Source: Mycobacterium gallinarum
Lineage (GTDB): Bacteria; Actinomycetota; Actinomycetes; Mycobacteriales; Mycobacteriaceae
Direction: 5' to 3'
NCBI RefSeq assembly: GCF_010726765.1
Contig: NZ_AP022601.1
Span: 4,650,001-4,714,000, forward strand
Length of the DNA stretch: 64,000 nucleotides
In this document: piece by piece, positions 51,239 to 61,802 of the stretch
Numbering within the stretch: the first letter of the stretch is position 1
Layout of the letters: the number at the start of each line of letters is the position of its first letter
Notes under the pieces: generated by a model
The model's input: only the letters and a program-made list of their open reading frames with translations
The model's database searches: none
What the model was told of the DNA's origin: nothing
Position numbers and translations under genes: made by a program

Positions 51239-52338
51239 TTGAACGCCAACCAGCTCGGCAGTGCTCGTTCTCGTGAGTCGCACAGCACCTGACGGGTGTC
51301 GCAATTGCCGTCCGGGACACCGGCCCCCGACCACATGCCGCCGGTGTCGCGACGCAACACGATCGCCGATGAGCCGCCGCCGTCGAGCAGCACGGCCGTA
51401 TCGCTGCCGAGGCCACGGAACAGATCCTGCATCTGGTCGGGTGTGTAACTGCCGCCCTGGAAGACGTACATCTCGTCCTTGGTCCTGGAATATGCGAGGG
51501 CGGTGCGGGCAGCGCTCGGGCCGCCGTCGTTGAGCTGACCCATGTCACCCGGCGCCAACAGCCCGATGCCCGCGACCGCGACGAAGCGAACATCCTTGTC
51601 GAGCAGGTCCTGAATCACCGGCGTCGCGGCGTCGTAGTCGTCGGGACTTTTCGGCGGCACCACGTAGGGTGCGCCTGCGACGGGAAGGATCATGGTGGAC
51701 AACGCTTTCCAGTTCTCGTTGCCACCCGACAGACCTTGTTTACCCGCATATGCGAGAGTTCCGGTCACCGCTGCGTTGGCGCGCCCCTGCCCGCGGGTGT
51801 TGTCGACGTAGGCGCCCAGCGGGGAACTGCAGCCGGTCGACTTCCATGAGCCGCCCTGCTGCCCGCGGACGTCGAAGAAGTTGGCGTTGATCGCAATGGT
51901 GGGCTGGCCCAGCGCCTGCCATGCCTGCAGCGGCGAGAAGATCTCGGATGCCTGCCGGAGGCCCTCGCCGGTGCGCGCGCGTGGATCACGCTCGCAGCGG
52001 CCCTGATAACCGCTGTGGGAGTCGACGAGTAGCCGCGGGGCGAGCCGTTGCGACGCCGACTTGATGATCATCAAGTGGCCGCCGTTGCTCATCTCGTACC
52101 AGTTGCCGCCGACGTTGAGCATCGGCGCGGGATGGCCGCTGCCGAAGTTGTAGACGAGGTAGGACCCGCGGGTGTTGGCGATGGCGCCGGCGAGGAGATC
52201 GCGGCCGCTGGCCGCGCCCGCGTTCGGGGCCGCGGCTGTCGTCGACAGCCCAGCACACAGCATCAGCGCCGCGGCGCAGACCGCGAAGCGCCGACGAATG
52301 GTGACCGAGATCGACAAAGCGGGGCCTCCCGAAGACAT
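51235..52338 (-). CDS. lprO: Exported phosphodiester glycosidase-like protein (LprO-like)
   Basis: A 367-residue exported protein with a signal sequence (about residues 1-42). The C-terminal catalytic-type motif LLDGGGSSAIV is characteristic of the NAGPA/DUF2233 phosphodiester glycosidase family. Its length and position after the mce1 region match Rv0179c (LprO). The putative lipobox (ALMLCAG) is poor, so lipidation is uncertain. A near-consensus promoter lies directly upstream. Confidence 0.78.
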   Translation of the reverse strand: MSSGGPALSISVTIRRRFAVCAAALMLCAGLSTTAAAPNAGAASGRDLLAGAIANTRGSYLVYNFGSGHPAPMLNVGGNWYEMSNGGHLMIIKSASQRLAPRLLVDSHSGYQGRCERDPRARTGEGLRQASEIFSPLQAWQALGQPTIAINANFFDVRGQQGGSWKSTGCSSPLGAYVDNTRGQGRANAAVTGTLAYAGKQGLSGGNENWKALSTMILPVAGAPYVVPPKSPDDYDAATPVIQDLLDKDVRFVAVAGIGLLAPGDMGQLNDGGPSAARTALAYSRTKDEMYVFQGGSYTPDQMQDLFRGLGSDTAVLLDGGGSSAIVLRRDTGGMWSGAGVPDGNCDTRQVLCDSRERALPSWLAFN

Positions 52339-52350
52339 AGCGACGAAACC

Positions 52351-52378
52351 ACATTAACCCCGGTAGCAACACTGTCAA
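52351..52378 (-). promoter_or_regulatory. SigA-type promoter of lprO
   Basis: On the minus strand TTGACA (complement of 52373-52378), a 16-base spacer and TAATGT (complement of 52351-52356) form a near-consensus housekeeping promoter. The start codon is 12 bases beyond the -10, so the 5-prime leader would be about five bases or absent. Confidence 0.6.
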
Positions 52379-52488
52379 CTTTCGTAACAAGTGCATCACA
52401 ATAGGATTTCGCCCCGGCACTGGCGTTGTCGGCTACGTGTCCGAACGGGCCCGCGTTAGTTCCCCGAAGAACCGGGTAATCGCACCGC

Positions 52489-52938
52489 ATGCCCACTGTC
52501 TCGCGAACGTTCTCGGTCAGCCCGTCGCCGCACCAGGTGATCGAGTACCTCAAGGACTTTGCACATGCCGTCGAGTGGGATCCGGGCACGCAGAAATGCA
52601 CGCGCAACGACAGCGGACCCATCGGTGAAGGCGCGTCATGGCACAACGTATCGAAGATCGCAGGCATCACCGCAGAACTGACCTACACCCTCGAAAAAAT
52701 GAGCGACAGCAACCTGGTGTTCGTCGGCAAGAACAAGTCGTCGACATCCACCGAGGACATCCATGTCGACGCTGCCAACACGGGTTCGGTGATCACCTAC
52801 CGCAACGATCTCGAAATGCACGGGCCGATAGCACTTTTGAACCCGCTGCTGAAATTGTACTTCGAAAAACTGGCCAATGACACCGAGAAGCAATTGACGT
52901 CGGTACTGAACCGGCTACCTATGAAGGAGAAAAAATGA
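52489..52938 (+). CDS. SRPBCC family protein
   Basis: A 149-residue START-like protein of the polyketide cyclase/dehydrase group (VSRTFSVSPSPHQVIEYLKD). It should bind a hydrophobic ligand. Its final bases overlap the start of a GlsB-type membrane protein as ATGA, suggesting joint expression. It is divergent from lprO. Confidence 0.85.
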   Translation: MPTVSRTFSVSPSPHQVIEYLKDFAHAVEWDPGTQKCTRNDSGPIGEGASWHNVSKIAGITAELTYTLEKMSDSNLVFVGKNKSSTSTEDIHVDAANTGSVITYRNDLEMHGPIALLNPLLKLYFEKLANDTEKQLTSVLNRLPMKEKK

Positions 52939-53222
52939 TCGGCACCATTCTCAGCGCGCTCGTCGTCGGACTGATCGTCGGAGCGCTGGCACGTCTCATC
53001 ATGCCCGGCAAGCAGAGCATCGGCGTGATCATGACCATCGTCCTCGGTGCGCTCGGGTCCTTCGTCGGCTCCTGGCTGACCTACCAGCTCGGGTACCAGA
53101 ACTCCAACGGTGGCTGGGAGATCATCCCGTTCCTCGTCGGCATCATCGTCGCCATCGTGTTGATCGCGATCTATGTCGGTATCACCGGGCGGCGGGGTAC
53201 CAAGACCACGCAGGTCCGCTAG
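52935..53222 (+). CDS. GlsB/YeaQ/YmgE family small membrane protein
   Basis: A 95-residue protein with three hydrophobic helices and the family pattern ALVVGLIVGALARLIMPG. Family members are stress-linked (transglycosylase-associated) membrane proteins. The ribosome site AAGGAGAAAAA sits inside the upstream gene. Its stop shares CTAG with the stop of the convergent gene. Confidence 0.9.
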   Translation: MIGTILSALVVGLIVGALARLIMPGKQSIGVIMTIVLGALGSFVGSWLTYQLGYQNSNGGWEIIPFLVGIIVAIVLIAIYVGITGRRGTKTTQVR

Positions 53223-54520
53223 CGCGGAGGGGCCAGGCGGTACACGGCGTCGGCGTAATCGTCGGTGATGTAGACCGCGCCGTCCGGTCCGGTCACCGCG
53301 GCCACCGGACGGCCCCACCGCGAGCCGTCGTCTGACTGGAACCCGCCGACGAGTGTCTGCTGATCGCCCAAGACGCCGTTGCGCCAGGGAAAGAACGACA
53401 CCTCGGGCTCACGGGGCGGCTCACGGTTCCACGATCCGTGGACGCCGACGAGTGCGCCGCTGGCATACGGCGCGGGCAGTACGTCGTCTGTGAAGCTCAT
53501 GCCGAGTGGGGCGGCGTGAGCGCCGAGGCTCTGTTCGATCGGCGGCAGTGACGCGCAGTCCATGCGGTCGCCGTCGGCATTGGTCTGCACGTCACGAATC
53601 AACGGCAGATTGGCCGGACCGCCGTCGGGATTGCAGTAGGGCCAACCCAATTCGCGTCCCGGCGTCAGCCGGGCCACCGATTCCGGTGGATGCTCGTCGA
53701 CGTATTCCGGATCGACCTCGCCGGTGCGTGGATCGGCGACGTTGTCGCGGTTGTTGACCGCGGTCCACACCGAACCGTCGGGTGCGATGGCCAGTCCGGT
53801 GCCGTTGCGGACGCCGGTTGCGAACGCTTCCGCGGGCCCGCCGCCGGGAGGAACTCGCATGATGGTCGCGCGCGGGGGATTCGCGTCGCGATCGTCGGCC
53901 GATACGTTGCCAGTGGACCCGATCGAGAAGTAGACGGCGCCATCTGGGCCCACCGCAACACTTTTGAGTGCGTGTGAGTAGGCGCCCCGTAGGTCCGGAC
54001 TCTTCGCATCGGGCAGACCGCCGGCGACGGTTCGCGGGTTGGTCGCCTCACCGTCGGCGTACTCGTAGACGTCGACCTGGTCGCTTTCCGCGACGTACAA
54101 GGAATTTCCGGCGAAGGTCAACCCGTGCGGCTGGTCGAGTCCGTCGAGTAGCACCTCTTGTGTCGGGCTGCCGCTTCCAGGGCGCAGGGCGACGACTTCG
54201 CCGGCACTGGGAACGGATACCAAGAGGGCGCCGTCGGGGGCCCACGCCGCGAGCCTCGGCTTTGGCATGCGGGCCCACACCGACAACGTCCACCCCGCCG
54301 GAACCAGCGCCTCGCGAGGCTCGTCGAACGGTGCCTGCGCCAGATCGAGAGCGACCTGCACCGCCACGGGGGTCAGTCCCGGGGCAGGCTGCGCGGTCGG
54401 GGCGGCCGAAGTCGGTGCGGGGCTGTCTGGTGCCGGGGCCGGTGCTGTGGAGCACGCGGCGAGCAGCACCACGCCGACGATGCAGACTCCAATTCTGTTA
54501 TGCTGCAGCCAAACCCGCAT
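53219..54520 (-). CDS. Soluble glucose/sorbosone dehydrogenase-like lipoprotein (beta-propeller)
   Basis: A 433-residue lipoprotein: the lipobox LLAAC gives Cys23, then an Ala/Pro-rich linker to about 50. A six-bladed propeller follows with repeated PDGA/PDGS turns (GPDGAVYFSIGSTGNVS, GPDGAVYITDDYADAVY). The family includes PQQ-dependent sugar dehydrogenases, but PQQ use here is not proven. It starts 23 bases inside the upstream pirin gene, so they are coupled. Confidence 0.85.
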   Translation of the reverse strand: MRVWLQHNRIGVCIVGVVLLAACSTAPAPAPDSPAPTSAAPTAQPAPGLTPVAVQVALDLAQAPFDEPREALVPAGWTLSVWARMPKPRLAAWAPDGALLVSVPSAGEVVALRPGSGSPTQEVLLDGLDQPHGLTFAGNSLYVAESDQVDVYEYADGEATNPRTVAGGLPDAKSPDLRGAYSHALKSVAVGPDGAVYFSIGSTGNVSADDRDANPPRATIMRVPPGGGPAEAFATGVRNGTGLAIAPDGSVWTAVNNRDNVADPRTGEVDPEYVDEHPPESVARLTPGRELGWPYCNPDGGPANLPLIRDVQTNADGDRMDCASLPPIEQSLGAHAAPLGMSFTDDVLPAPYASGALVGVHGSWNREPPREPEVSFFPWRNGVLGDQQTLVGGFQSDDGSRWGRPVAAVTGPDGAVYITDDYADAVYRLAPPR

Positions 54521-55295
54521 GCATCTCCCAGATCAGTATTTCAGCGGATTCGGTGGCGGTGACGCGCTGGCCGCCCGAAGCGGTGAATCTCACGGCGTCG
54601 CCCTCGTGCAACGGCCCCGCGCCCTCGAGGGTGACGTCGCCGCGGGGTACGAACAGGTGCAGGTACGGCGCCGACGGCAGTTCGACGCTCTCACCGGCCT
54701 GCAGCCGCGCGCCGTGCAGCGCCGCATACTTGTTGCGGATCGTGATGGCGGCCTGGTCGCTGTGGTCGGGCATGCCCGAGGCGATGGTCACCAGCCCGCC
54801 GCGCAACAGCTCGTCGTCGATCTCGAGCTGCTGGTATCCGGGTTCGATACCGGACTCGTCGGGAACCACCCACATCTGCACGAAATGCACAGGGTCAGAG
54901 TGGGATTGCTGGCCGGTCAGTGTCCAGGAGTCGTTCTTCTCCGAATGCAGGATGCCGCGCCCCGCCGACATGCGTTGCGCCAGGCCGGGATAGATCACGC
55001 CGGAGTGTCCGGTCGAGTCCTGGTGTACGAGCGATCCGCGCAGCACCCAGGTCACGATCTCCATATCGCGGTGCGGGTGGGTATCAAAGCCGGTCCCCGG
55101 CTTCACGATGTCGTCGTTGTTGACCAGCAGCAGGCCGTGGTGGGTGTTCTCGGGCTCGTAGTGGCTGCCGAACGAGAACGAGTGCTTGGAGTCCAGCCAT
55201 GCGATCTTGGTCTTGGCGCGATCGTCGGCACGACGGATGTCTATGGTCGGGGCCACGTCGATGCGCGATCCGCGTTCGCTACTCGCTCGGCTCAT
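54498..55295 (-). CDS. Pirin family protein (Rv0181c-like)
   Basis: A 265-residue pirin with the metal-ligand motif FDTHPHRDMEIVTWVL near residues 70-86 and GRGILHSE later. It corresponds to Rv0181c. Its other homologue in this window is the larger pirin at 1858-2826. The ATG at 55295 follows GAGAGGA at a good distance. It is transcribed with the lipoprotein dehydrogenase gene and divergent from marR. Confidence 0.88.
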   Translation of the reverse strand: MSRASSERGSRIDVAPTIDIRRADDRAKTKIAWLDSKHSFSFGSHYEPENTHHGLLLVNNDDIVKPGTGFDTHPHRDMEIVTWVLRGSLVHQDSTGHSGVIYPGLAQRMSAGRGILHSEKNDSWTLTGQQSHSDPVHFVQMWVVPDESGIEPGYQQLEIDDELLRGGLVTIASGMPDHSDQAAITIRNKYAALHGARLQAGESVELPSAPYLHLFVPRGDVTLEGAGPLHEGDAVRFTASGGQRVTATESAEILIWEMHAGLAAA

Positions 55296-55338
55296 CACCG
55301 ATCCTCTCGCTCCGGGCCCAGCCTAGGTGCGGCCACTG

Positions 55339-55363
55339 GACACGACAACATGGATGATGTGTC
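55339..55363. promoter_or_regulatory. Candidate MarR operator
   Basis: An imperfect inverted repeat with GACAC and GTGTC ends (25 bases, matching also at inner positions) abuts the marR ATG and lies 44 bases from the divergent pirin start. This is the size and position of MarR autoregulatory sites. Confidence 0.45.
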
Positions 55364-55828
55364 ATGTATTCCATGTGGCTGACCGACGAGCAACAGGAGA
55401 TCTGGCGCGACTATCTGGCGATGGCGAGCCAACTGCAGACGGCGATGCACCGCCAGCTCCAGCAGGACTGCGAGCTGTCGCTCTCGGACTACGACGTGTT
55501 GGTCGCCCTGTCCGAGCGCGGGCCACTGCGGATCAACGAACTCGGCGATGTCTTGGCGTGGGAGCAGAGCCGGTTGTCGCACCAATTGCGCCGGATGCGT
55601 GGTCGGGGTCTGGTCGCGCGTCAGGGCAGTGACGACGACCGCCGCGGCGCCACCGTCGACCTCACCGACGCCGGACGTGCGGCGCTCGAGGTGGCCGCGC
55701 CGGGGCACGTCGAGTTGGTGCGCTCCGCGATGTTCGACGGAATGCCGGAAGCGCAGTTGCGCGCCTTCGGCGCAGTGGCCAGGGTCGTTTCCGAGCGGCT
55801 GGCTACCAGTCCGACTCGTCGAACGTGA
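55364..55828 (+). CDS. MarR family transcriptional regulator
   Basis: A 154-residue winged-helix MarR regulator: LSLSDYDVLVALSERGPLR, then LAWEQSRLSHQLRRM (recognition helix) and the wing DDDRRGATVDLTDAG. It likely controls the divergent pirin/dehydrogenase operon and itself. The last 26 bases overlap the convergent alcohol dehydrogenase gene. Confidence 0.92.
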   Translation: MYSMWLTDEQQEIWRDYLAMASQLQTAMHRQLQQDCELSLSDYDVLVALSERGPLRINELGDVLAWEQSRLSHQLRRMRGRGLVARQGSDDDRRGATVDLTDAGRAALEVAAPGHVELVRSAMFDGMPEAQLRAFGAVARVVSERLATSPTRRT

Positions 55829-56927
55829 TGACGCCGCGGATGTTGTTGCCGTCGAGCATGTCCTGGTAGCCCTGGTTGATGTCCTCGAGACGGTAGGTCC
55901 TGGTGATCATGTCGTCGATGTTGAGCAGGCCCGCCTTGTACAGCCCGGTGAGCTTGGGCGTTTCGACGTGCGAGCTGCCACCTCCGAAGATGTTGCCCTT
56001 CAACGTCTTCTGCAACATGGTGAACAGGAACATGTTGAGCTTGACGTCGGTGTCCATCATCGAACCCATGCCGGTCAGCACGCAGGTGCCGGTCTTGGCG
56101 GTGAGGATCATCGCCTCTTCGATGTACTCGCCATTCATGTCGCCGACCGCGATGATCGTCTTGTCGGCCATCAAGCCGTGTGTCACGTCGATCATGGGGG
56201 CGATCGCCTCGGCCATCGACGGGTAGACGTGCGTTGCGCCGAACTTGATCGCCTGGTCGCGCTTCCACTCGTTGGGATCGATGGCGATGACGTTGCGGGC
56301 GCCCGAGATCACCGCACCCTGCAGTGCGCTCATGCCGATGCCGCCGACGCCGATGATGGCGACGGTGTCGCCGGGTTGGACGTCGGCGACGTTGGTGGCC
56401 GACCCGAAGCCCGTCGGCACTGCACAACCCATGATTGCGGCGGTCTCGAACGGGATGTCCTTGTCGATTTTGACGACGGAGTCTTTGTGGACCGTCATGT
56501 ACGGGGCGAAGGTGCCGAGCAGGTTCATCGGCGAGACCTCGGTGGTACCGGCGTGCACGCGCGAGGTGCCGTCGGCGATCGCCTTGCCGCCGAGTAGCAC
56601 CGCGCCGCGGTCGCACAGTGAGCGATAGCCTTTGAGGCACGGCGGACACTCGCCGCAGGCCGGGATGAACGCGAGGATGACGTGGTCACCCTCCTCGATG
56701 CCTGTCACGTTGCGGCCGACCTTGGTGACGACGCCGGCGCCCTCGTGGCCGCCGAGCGCGGGCAGTGCGATCGGGGTGGCGCCGGTGGTCAGGTGGTAGT
56801 CGGAGTGGCACATCCCCGCGGCGTGGACACGGATCTGCACCTCGTCGTCGACGGGGTCGCCGATCTCGATCTCGTCGACGCGGAACGGCGTGTTGAGCTC
56901 CCACAGCAGAGCGCCCTTGGTCTTCAT
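55803..56927 (-). CDS. NDMA-dependent-type zinc alcohol dehydrogenase
   Basis: A 374-residue medium-chain alcohol dehydrogenase. It has the catalytic zinc residues in AAGMCHSDYH and GGHEGAGVV, the four-Cys lobe (CGECPPCLKGYRSLC) and VAIIGVGGIGMSALQGA. Sequence style matches the actinobacterial NDMA-dependent subgroup, whose tightly bound NAD is thought to be recycled by mycofactocin. Substrate unknown. It converges on marR. Confidence 0.9.
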   Translation of the reverse strand: MKTKGALLWELNTPFRVDEIEIGDPVDDEVQIRVHAAGMCHSDYHLTTGATPIALPALGGHEGAGVVTKVGRNVTGIEEGDHVILAFIPACGECPPCLKGYRSLCDRGAVLLGGKAIADGTSRVHAGTTEVSPMNLLGTFAPYMTVHKDSVVKIDKDIPFETAAIMGCAVPTGFGSATNVADVQPGDTVAIIGVGGIGMSALQGAVISGARNVIAIDPNEWKRDQAIKFGATHVYPSMAEAIAPMIDVTHGLMADKTIIAVGDMNGEYIEEAMILTAKTGTCVLTGMGSMMDTDVKLNMFLFTMLQKTLKGNIFGGGSSHVETPKLTGLYKAGLLNIDDMITRTYRLEDINQGYQDMLDGNNIRGVITFDESDW

Positions 56928-57119
56928 GACCCATGAGGATAGAACACGTTACAGAAATGCCGCGAATCAGCCATATGAGCTGCGCCTTCGCGCGCTACCC
57001 CCTATCGTCGAGCGGCCAGTTATGCGCGAAATAAGGTTCCGGTACGAACATCCGCGTATCTGTGGATAACAACTCGGATCTCGCGCTGATCTGTCGGAGC
57101 GGGTTGAGATCTTTCGCCC

Positions 57120-58031
57120 ATGGAGGGAATCGACGGGCCGTTTCTGGGCAGCGAGGCGATCGCCGGCGGACGGGTCACCAGGCGGGCGCTGCAGCGCCAA
57201 TTCGCGCGGGTGTATCGCGACGTCTACCTGCCGAAGGCGCAGCCGATCACACCCGTCGTCCGCGCGAAGGCAGCGTGGTTGTGGGCACGCCGTGACGCCA
57301 CACTGGGTGGGCTTTCCGCCGCGGCGATGCTCGGTTCGAAATGGATTGGCCCCGAGGAACCGGCTGATCTGTTCCGCCTAGGTGACGCCGTCGACGGAAT
57401 CAACATTCATCGCGACCAACTCAATGCGGAGGAAGTGTGCATAGTCGGCGGCATCCCAACTACCACTCCCGCCAGGACGGCATTCGATCTCGCACGCAGA
57501 GACACACTTGAGCGTGCCATCATGAGGCTCGACGCTCTGGCGAACGCAACTCGGCTGAAGTGTCCCGATGTCGTAGAAGTCATCGAACGCCATGCGGGTG
57601 CACGGGGCATCGTGCAACTACGCCGCGCCGTGGAACTGATGGACGCCGGTGCGGAGTCACCGCAGGAAACACGGACGCGACTGCTGCTGATCGCCGCTGG
57701 ATTCCCGCGACCTACGACCCAGATCCTCGTCTACAACGAGTTCGGAGACCTTGTCGGTCGTATCGACCTGGGCTGGCCGGAATGGAAGGTGGGTGTTGAG
57801 TACGACGGTCCCCAACACTGGGCGACCTCGGAAGCCCACGCTCGAACCATCGAGCGGATCGCCGATCTCGAGGCGGAGGGCTGGACCATCGTCCGACTCA
57901 GCCGCGACATCCTCCGCTATCGCCGTGGCGTCTTCCTCGCTCGAGTGCAGAAAGCCATGGGGACTGCGGGCTGGCCTTTTGTCGACGAGATCAGACTTGA
58001 CGCACAGATGCCGGTGGATCTTGTGCCATAA
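57120..58031 (+). CDS. DUF559 endonuclease-like protein with AbiEi-type N-terminus
   Basis: A 303-residue protein. The N-terminal half (residues 10-160) resembles AbiEi-type antitoxin/transcription regulators (ALQRQFARVYRDVYLPKAQ). The C-terminal half is a DUF559 domain with a PD-(D/E)xK-like core, SPQETRTRLLL and GRIDLGWPEWKVGVEYDG. Many actinobacteria carry such genes singly, and no partner toxin is next to it. Base composition dips compared with neighbours, as in a transferred gene. Confidence 0.75.
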   Translation: MEGIDGPFLGSEAIAGGRVTRRALQRQFARVYRDVYLPKAQPITPVVRAKAAWLWARRDATLGGLSAAAMLGSKWIGPEEPADLFRLGDAVDGINIHRDQLNAEEVCIVGGIPTTTPARTAFDLARRDTLERAIMRLDALANATRLKCPDVVEVIERHAGARGIVQLRRAVELMDAGAESPQETRTRLLLIAAGFPRPTTQILVYNEFGDLVGRIDLGWPEWKVGVEYDGPQHWATSEAHARTIERIADLEAEGWTIVRLSRDILRYRRGVFLARVQKAMGTAGWPFVDEIRLDAQMPVDLVP

Positions 58032-58056
58032 GTCTGATCTCGAGCCCAAAGCGGCG

Positions 58057-59061
58057 TCAGAGCGTGGCGGGCAAGCCCCACTTCTCGAACGACTCCATAT
58101 GGAAGGCAACCACATGGGTGATGCCTTCGTCGGTCGTGGCGAGCACATGCATCTGGAACGGCTCGTGCACGCCGGTCTCGCGGTTGAGCATGTACATCGC
58201 TCCGGCCGGCTGGCCGTTGGCCACAGTGGGGAGTAACCGCATATCGCCGGGCAACTCGGCCGGGCAGTGCGTCTTCGAGAGCAGGACGATGTTCTCCGGA
58301 CCCTGGTACCAGCCGTCGAACGGCGGCATCTCCCAGACGGCGTCGGCGGTGAACAGCTCGACGAGCTTGTCCATGTCATAGGTCTCGAACGCGTCGATGT
58401 AGCGCGCCAGTAGATCCTGGGCTTCCTTTGACTCCGGGACCTGCAGATGGTCGTCCTCGCTGGGCCCGACGGCATCGAGTTGCGCACGGGCGCGCTGCAG
58501 CAGGCTGTTGACCGCCGCCGTCGAGGAGCCGATGGCGTCGGCGACCTCCGCGGCCTTCCACTGCAGCACCTCACGCATCACGAGCACCGCGCGTTGGCGG
58601 GCGGACAGGTGCTGCAGCGCCGCGACGAACGCGAGCCGCACCGATTCACGCGAGCCGACGATGTTCGACGGGTCGGTCGAATCGTCGGGAATGGGTTCCA
58701 GCCACGGCACCTCGTCGCGCGCGACGATGTCGTCAACCGGATCGGAGCTGGGCGCGCCGAGCCCCGTCGGCAGCGGCCGGCGCTGACGGCTGTCCAACGC
58801 CGTCAGACACGTGTTGGTGGCGATCCGGTACAGCCAGGTACGCACGGATGATTTGCCCTGGAACCCCTTGTACGACTTCCATGCCCGCAAGTAGGTTTCC
58901 TGCACCAGATCCTCGGCGTCATGTAGCGACCCGGTCATCCGATAGCAGTGCGCGAGCAGCTCGCGGCGATAGCGCTGCGCGTCGGCCAAGAAGGCGTCTT
59001 CTGCGCTGTCGTCGTCCAGATTGTGGGCCAGGACCGTCACCTCGCCGAGCTTAGTCACCAT
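58057..59061 (-). CDS. sigG: ECF sigma factor SigG
   Basis: A 334-residue extracytoplasmic-function sigma factor. Region 2 is CYRMTGSLHDAEDLVQETYL and region 4 is LSARQRAVLVMREVLQWKAA and onward. A SnoaL-like domain (about residues 225-334) at the C-terminus replaces the usual partner anti-sigma factor in such families. It matches Rv0182c. ATG at 59061 is used, but TTG, GTG and other starts nearby are possible. It is divergent from the lipase gene. Confidence 0.92.
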   Translation of the reverse strand: MVTKLGEVTVLAHNLDDDSAEDAFLADAQRYRRELLAHCYRMTGSLHDAEDLVQETYLRAWKSYKGFQGKSSVRTWLYRIATNTCLTALDSRQRRPLPTGLGAPSSDPVDDIVARDEVPWLEPIPDDSTDPSNIVGSRESVRLAFVAALQHLSARQRAVLVMREVLQWKAAEVADAIGSSTAAVNSLLQRARAQLDAVGPSEDDHLQVPESKEAQDLLARYIDAFETYDMDKLVELFTADAVWEMPPFDGWYQGPENIVLLSKTHCPAELPGDMRLLPTVANGQPAGAMYMLNRETGVHEPFQMHVLATTDEGITHVVAFHMESFEKWGLPATL

Positions 59062-59067
59062 GGGTGA

Positions 59068-60938
<1,871 letters not shown>

Positions 60939-60989
60939 ACCTAATCTGGCGCTCATGACGTGCAAGCGAGTAGTGAAGGCGGATCGCGC

Positions 60990-61745
60990 ATGACTGACGA
61001 CAAGATGCTGGCACGCATCGCCGCTCTGCTGCGCCAGGCCGAGGGGACGGACAACACGCACGAGGCCGACGCGTTCATGGCGGCGGCACAGCGGCTGGCC
61101 ACCGCGACGTCGATCGACCTGGCGGTCGCGCGGTCGCATGCATCCAACCGCACCAAGGCGCAGATGCCGGTGCAGCGCACCATCACGATCGGCAACGCGG
61201 GCACCCGCGGCCTGCGCACCTATGTCCAGCTGTTCACCGTGATCGCGATGGCCAACGACGTGAAGTGCGACGTCGCGTCGAATTCGACGTTCGTGTACGC
61301 GTACGGGTTCGGTGAGGACATCGACGCCAGCCATGCGCTGTACGCCAGCCTGGTGATGCAGATGGTGCGCGCGTCGGAGGCCTACATCGCCTCCGGTGCG
61401 CACCGGCCGACGCCCACGATCACCGCGCGCATCAACTTCCAGCTCGCCTTCGGCGCGCGCATCGGCAAGCGGCTGTCCGAGGCGCGCGAAGAGGCGCAGC
61501 GGGAGGCCACCGGAGGACGCTGGCGCAGGAAGGCCCCCAGCACGGCTATCGCGTTGCGGAACAAGGACATCGAGCTCAAGGACTTCTACCAACAGACCTC
61601 GGCGGCGCGGGGCACGTGGCGACCCACCAGCGCGACGGCGGGGTATTCGTCCGCGGCGCGACGCGCGGGTGATCGCGCGGGCCGCAAGGCGCGGCTGGGT
61701 AGCAGTGGGGAGCTCTCCGGTGCCCGCACGGCCCTGGAGACGTGA
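60990..61745 (+). CDS. DUF2786 protein (Rv0184-like)
   Basis: A 251-residue protein with an N-terminal DUF2786 helical domain (MLARIAALLRQAEGTDNTHE). A helical middle and a basic C-terminus rich in Arg, Ala and Gly follow. Function unknown. The ATG at 60990 is used. It overlaps, by GTGA, a former start of the next gene, as in the Rv0184-Rv0185 pair. Confidence 0.87.
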   Translation: MTDDKMLARIAALLRQAEGTDNTHEADAFMAAAQRLATATSIDLAVARSHASNRTKAQMPVQRTITIGNAGTRGLRTYVQLFTVIAMANDVKCDVASNSTFVYAYGFGEDIDASHALYASLVMQMVRASEAYIASGAHRPTPTITARINFQLAFGARIGKRLSEAREEAQREATGGRWRRKAPSTAIALRNKDIELKDFYQQTSAARGTWRPTSATAGYSSAARRAGDRAGRKARLGSSGELSGARTALET

Positions 61746-61802
61746 GCGATCAGAGACACCCAGCGGGCGAAGGTCTACGCCGCAGAGGAATTCGTCCGGA
61801 CG

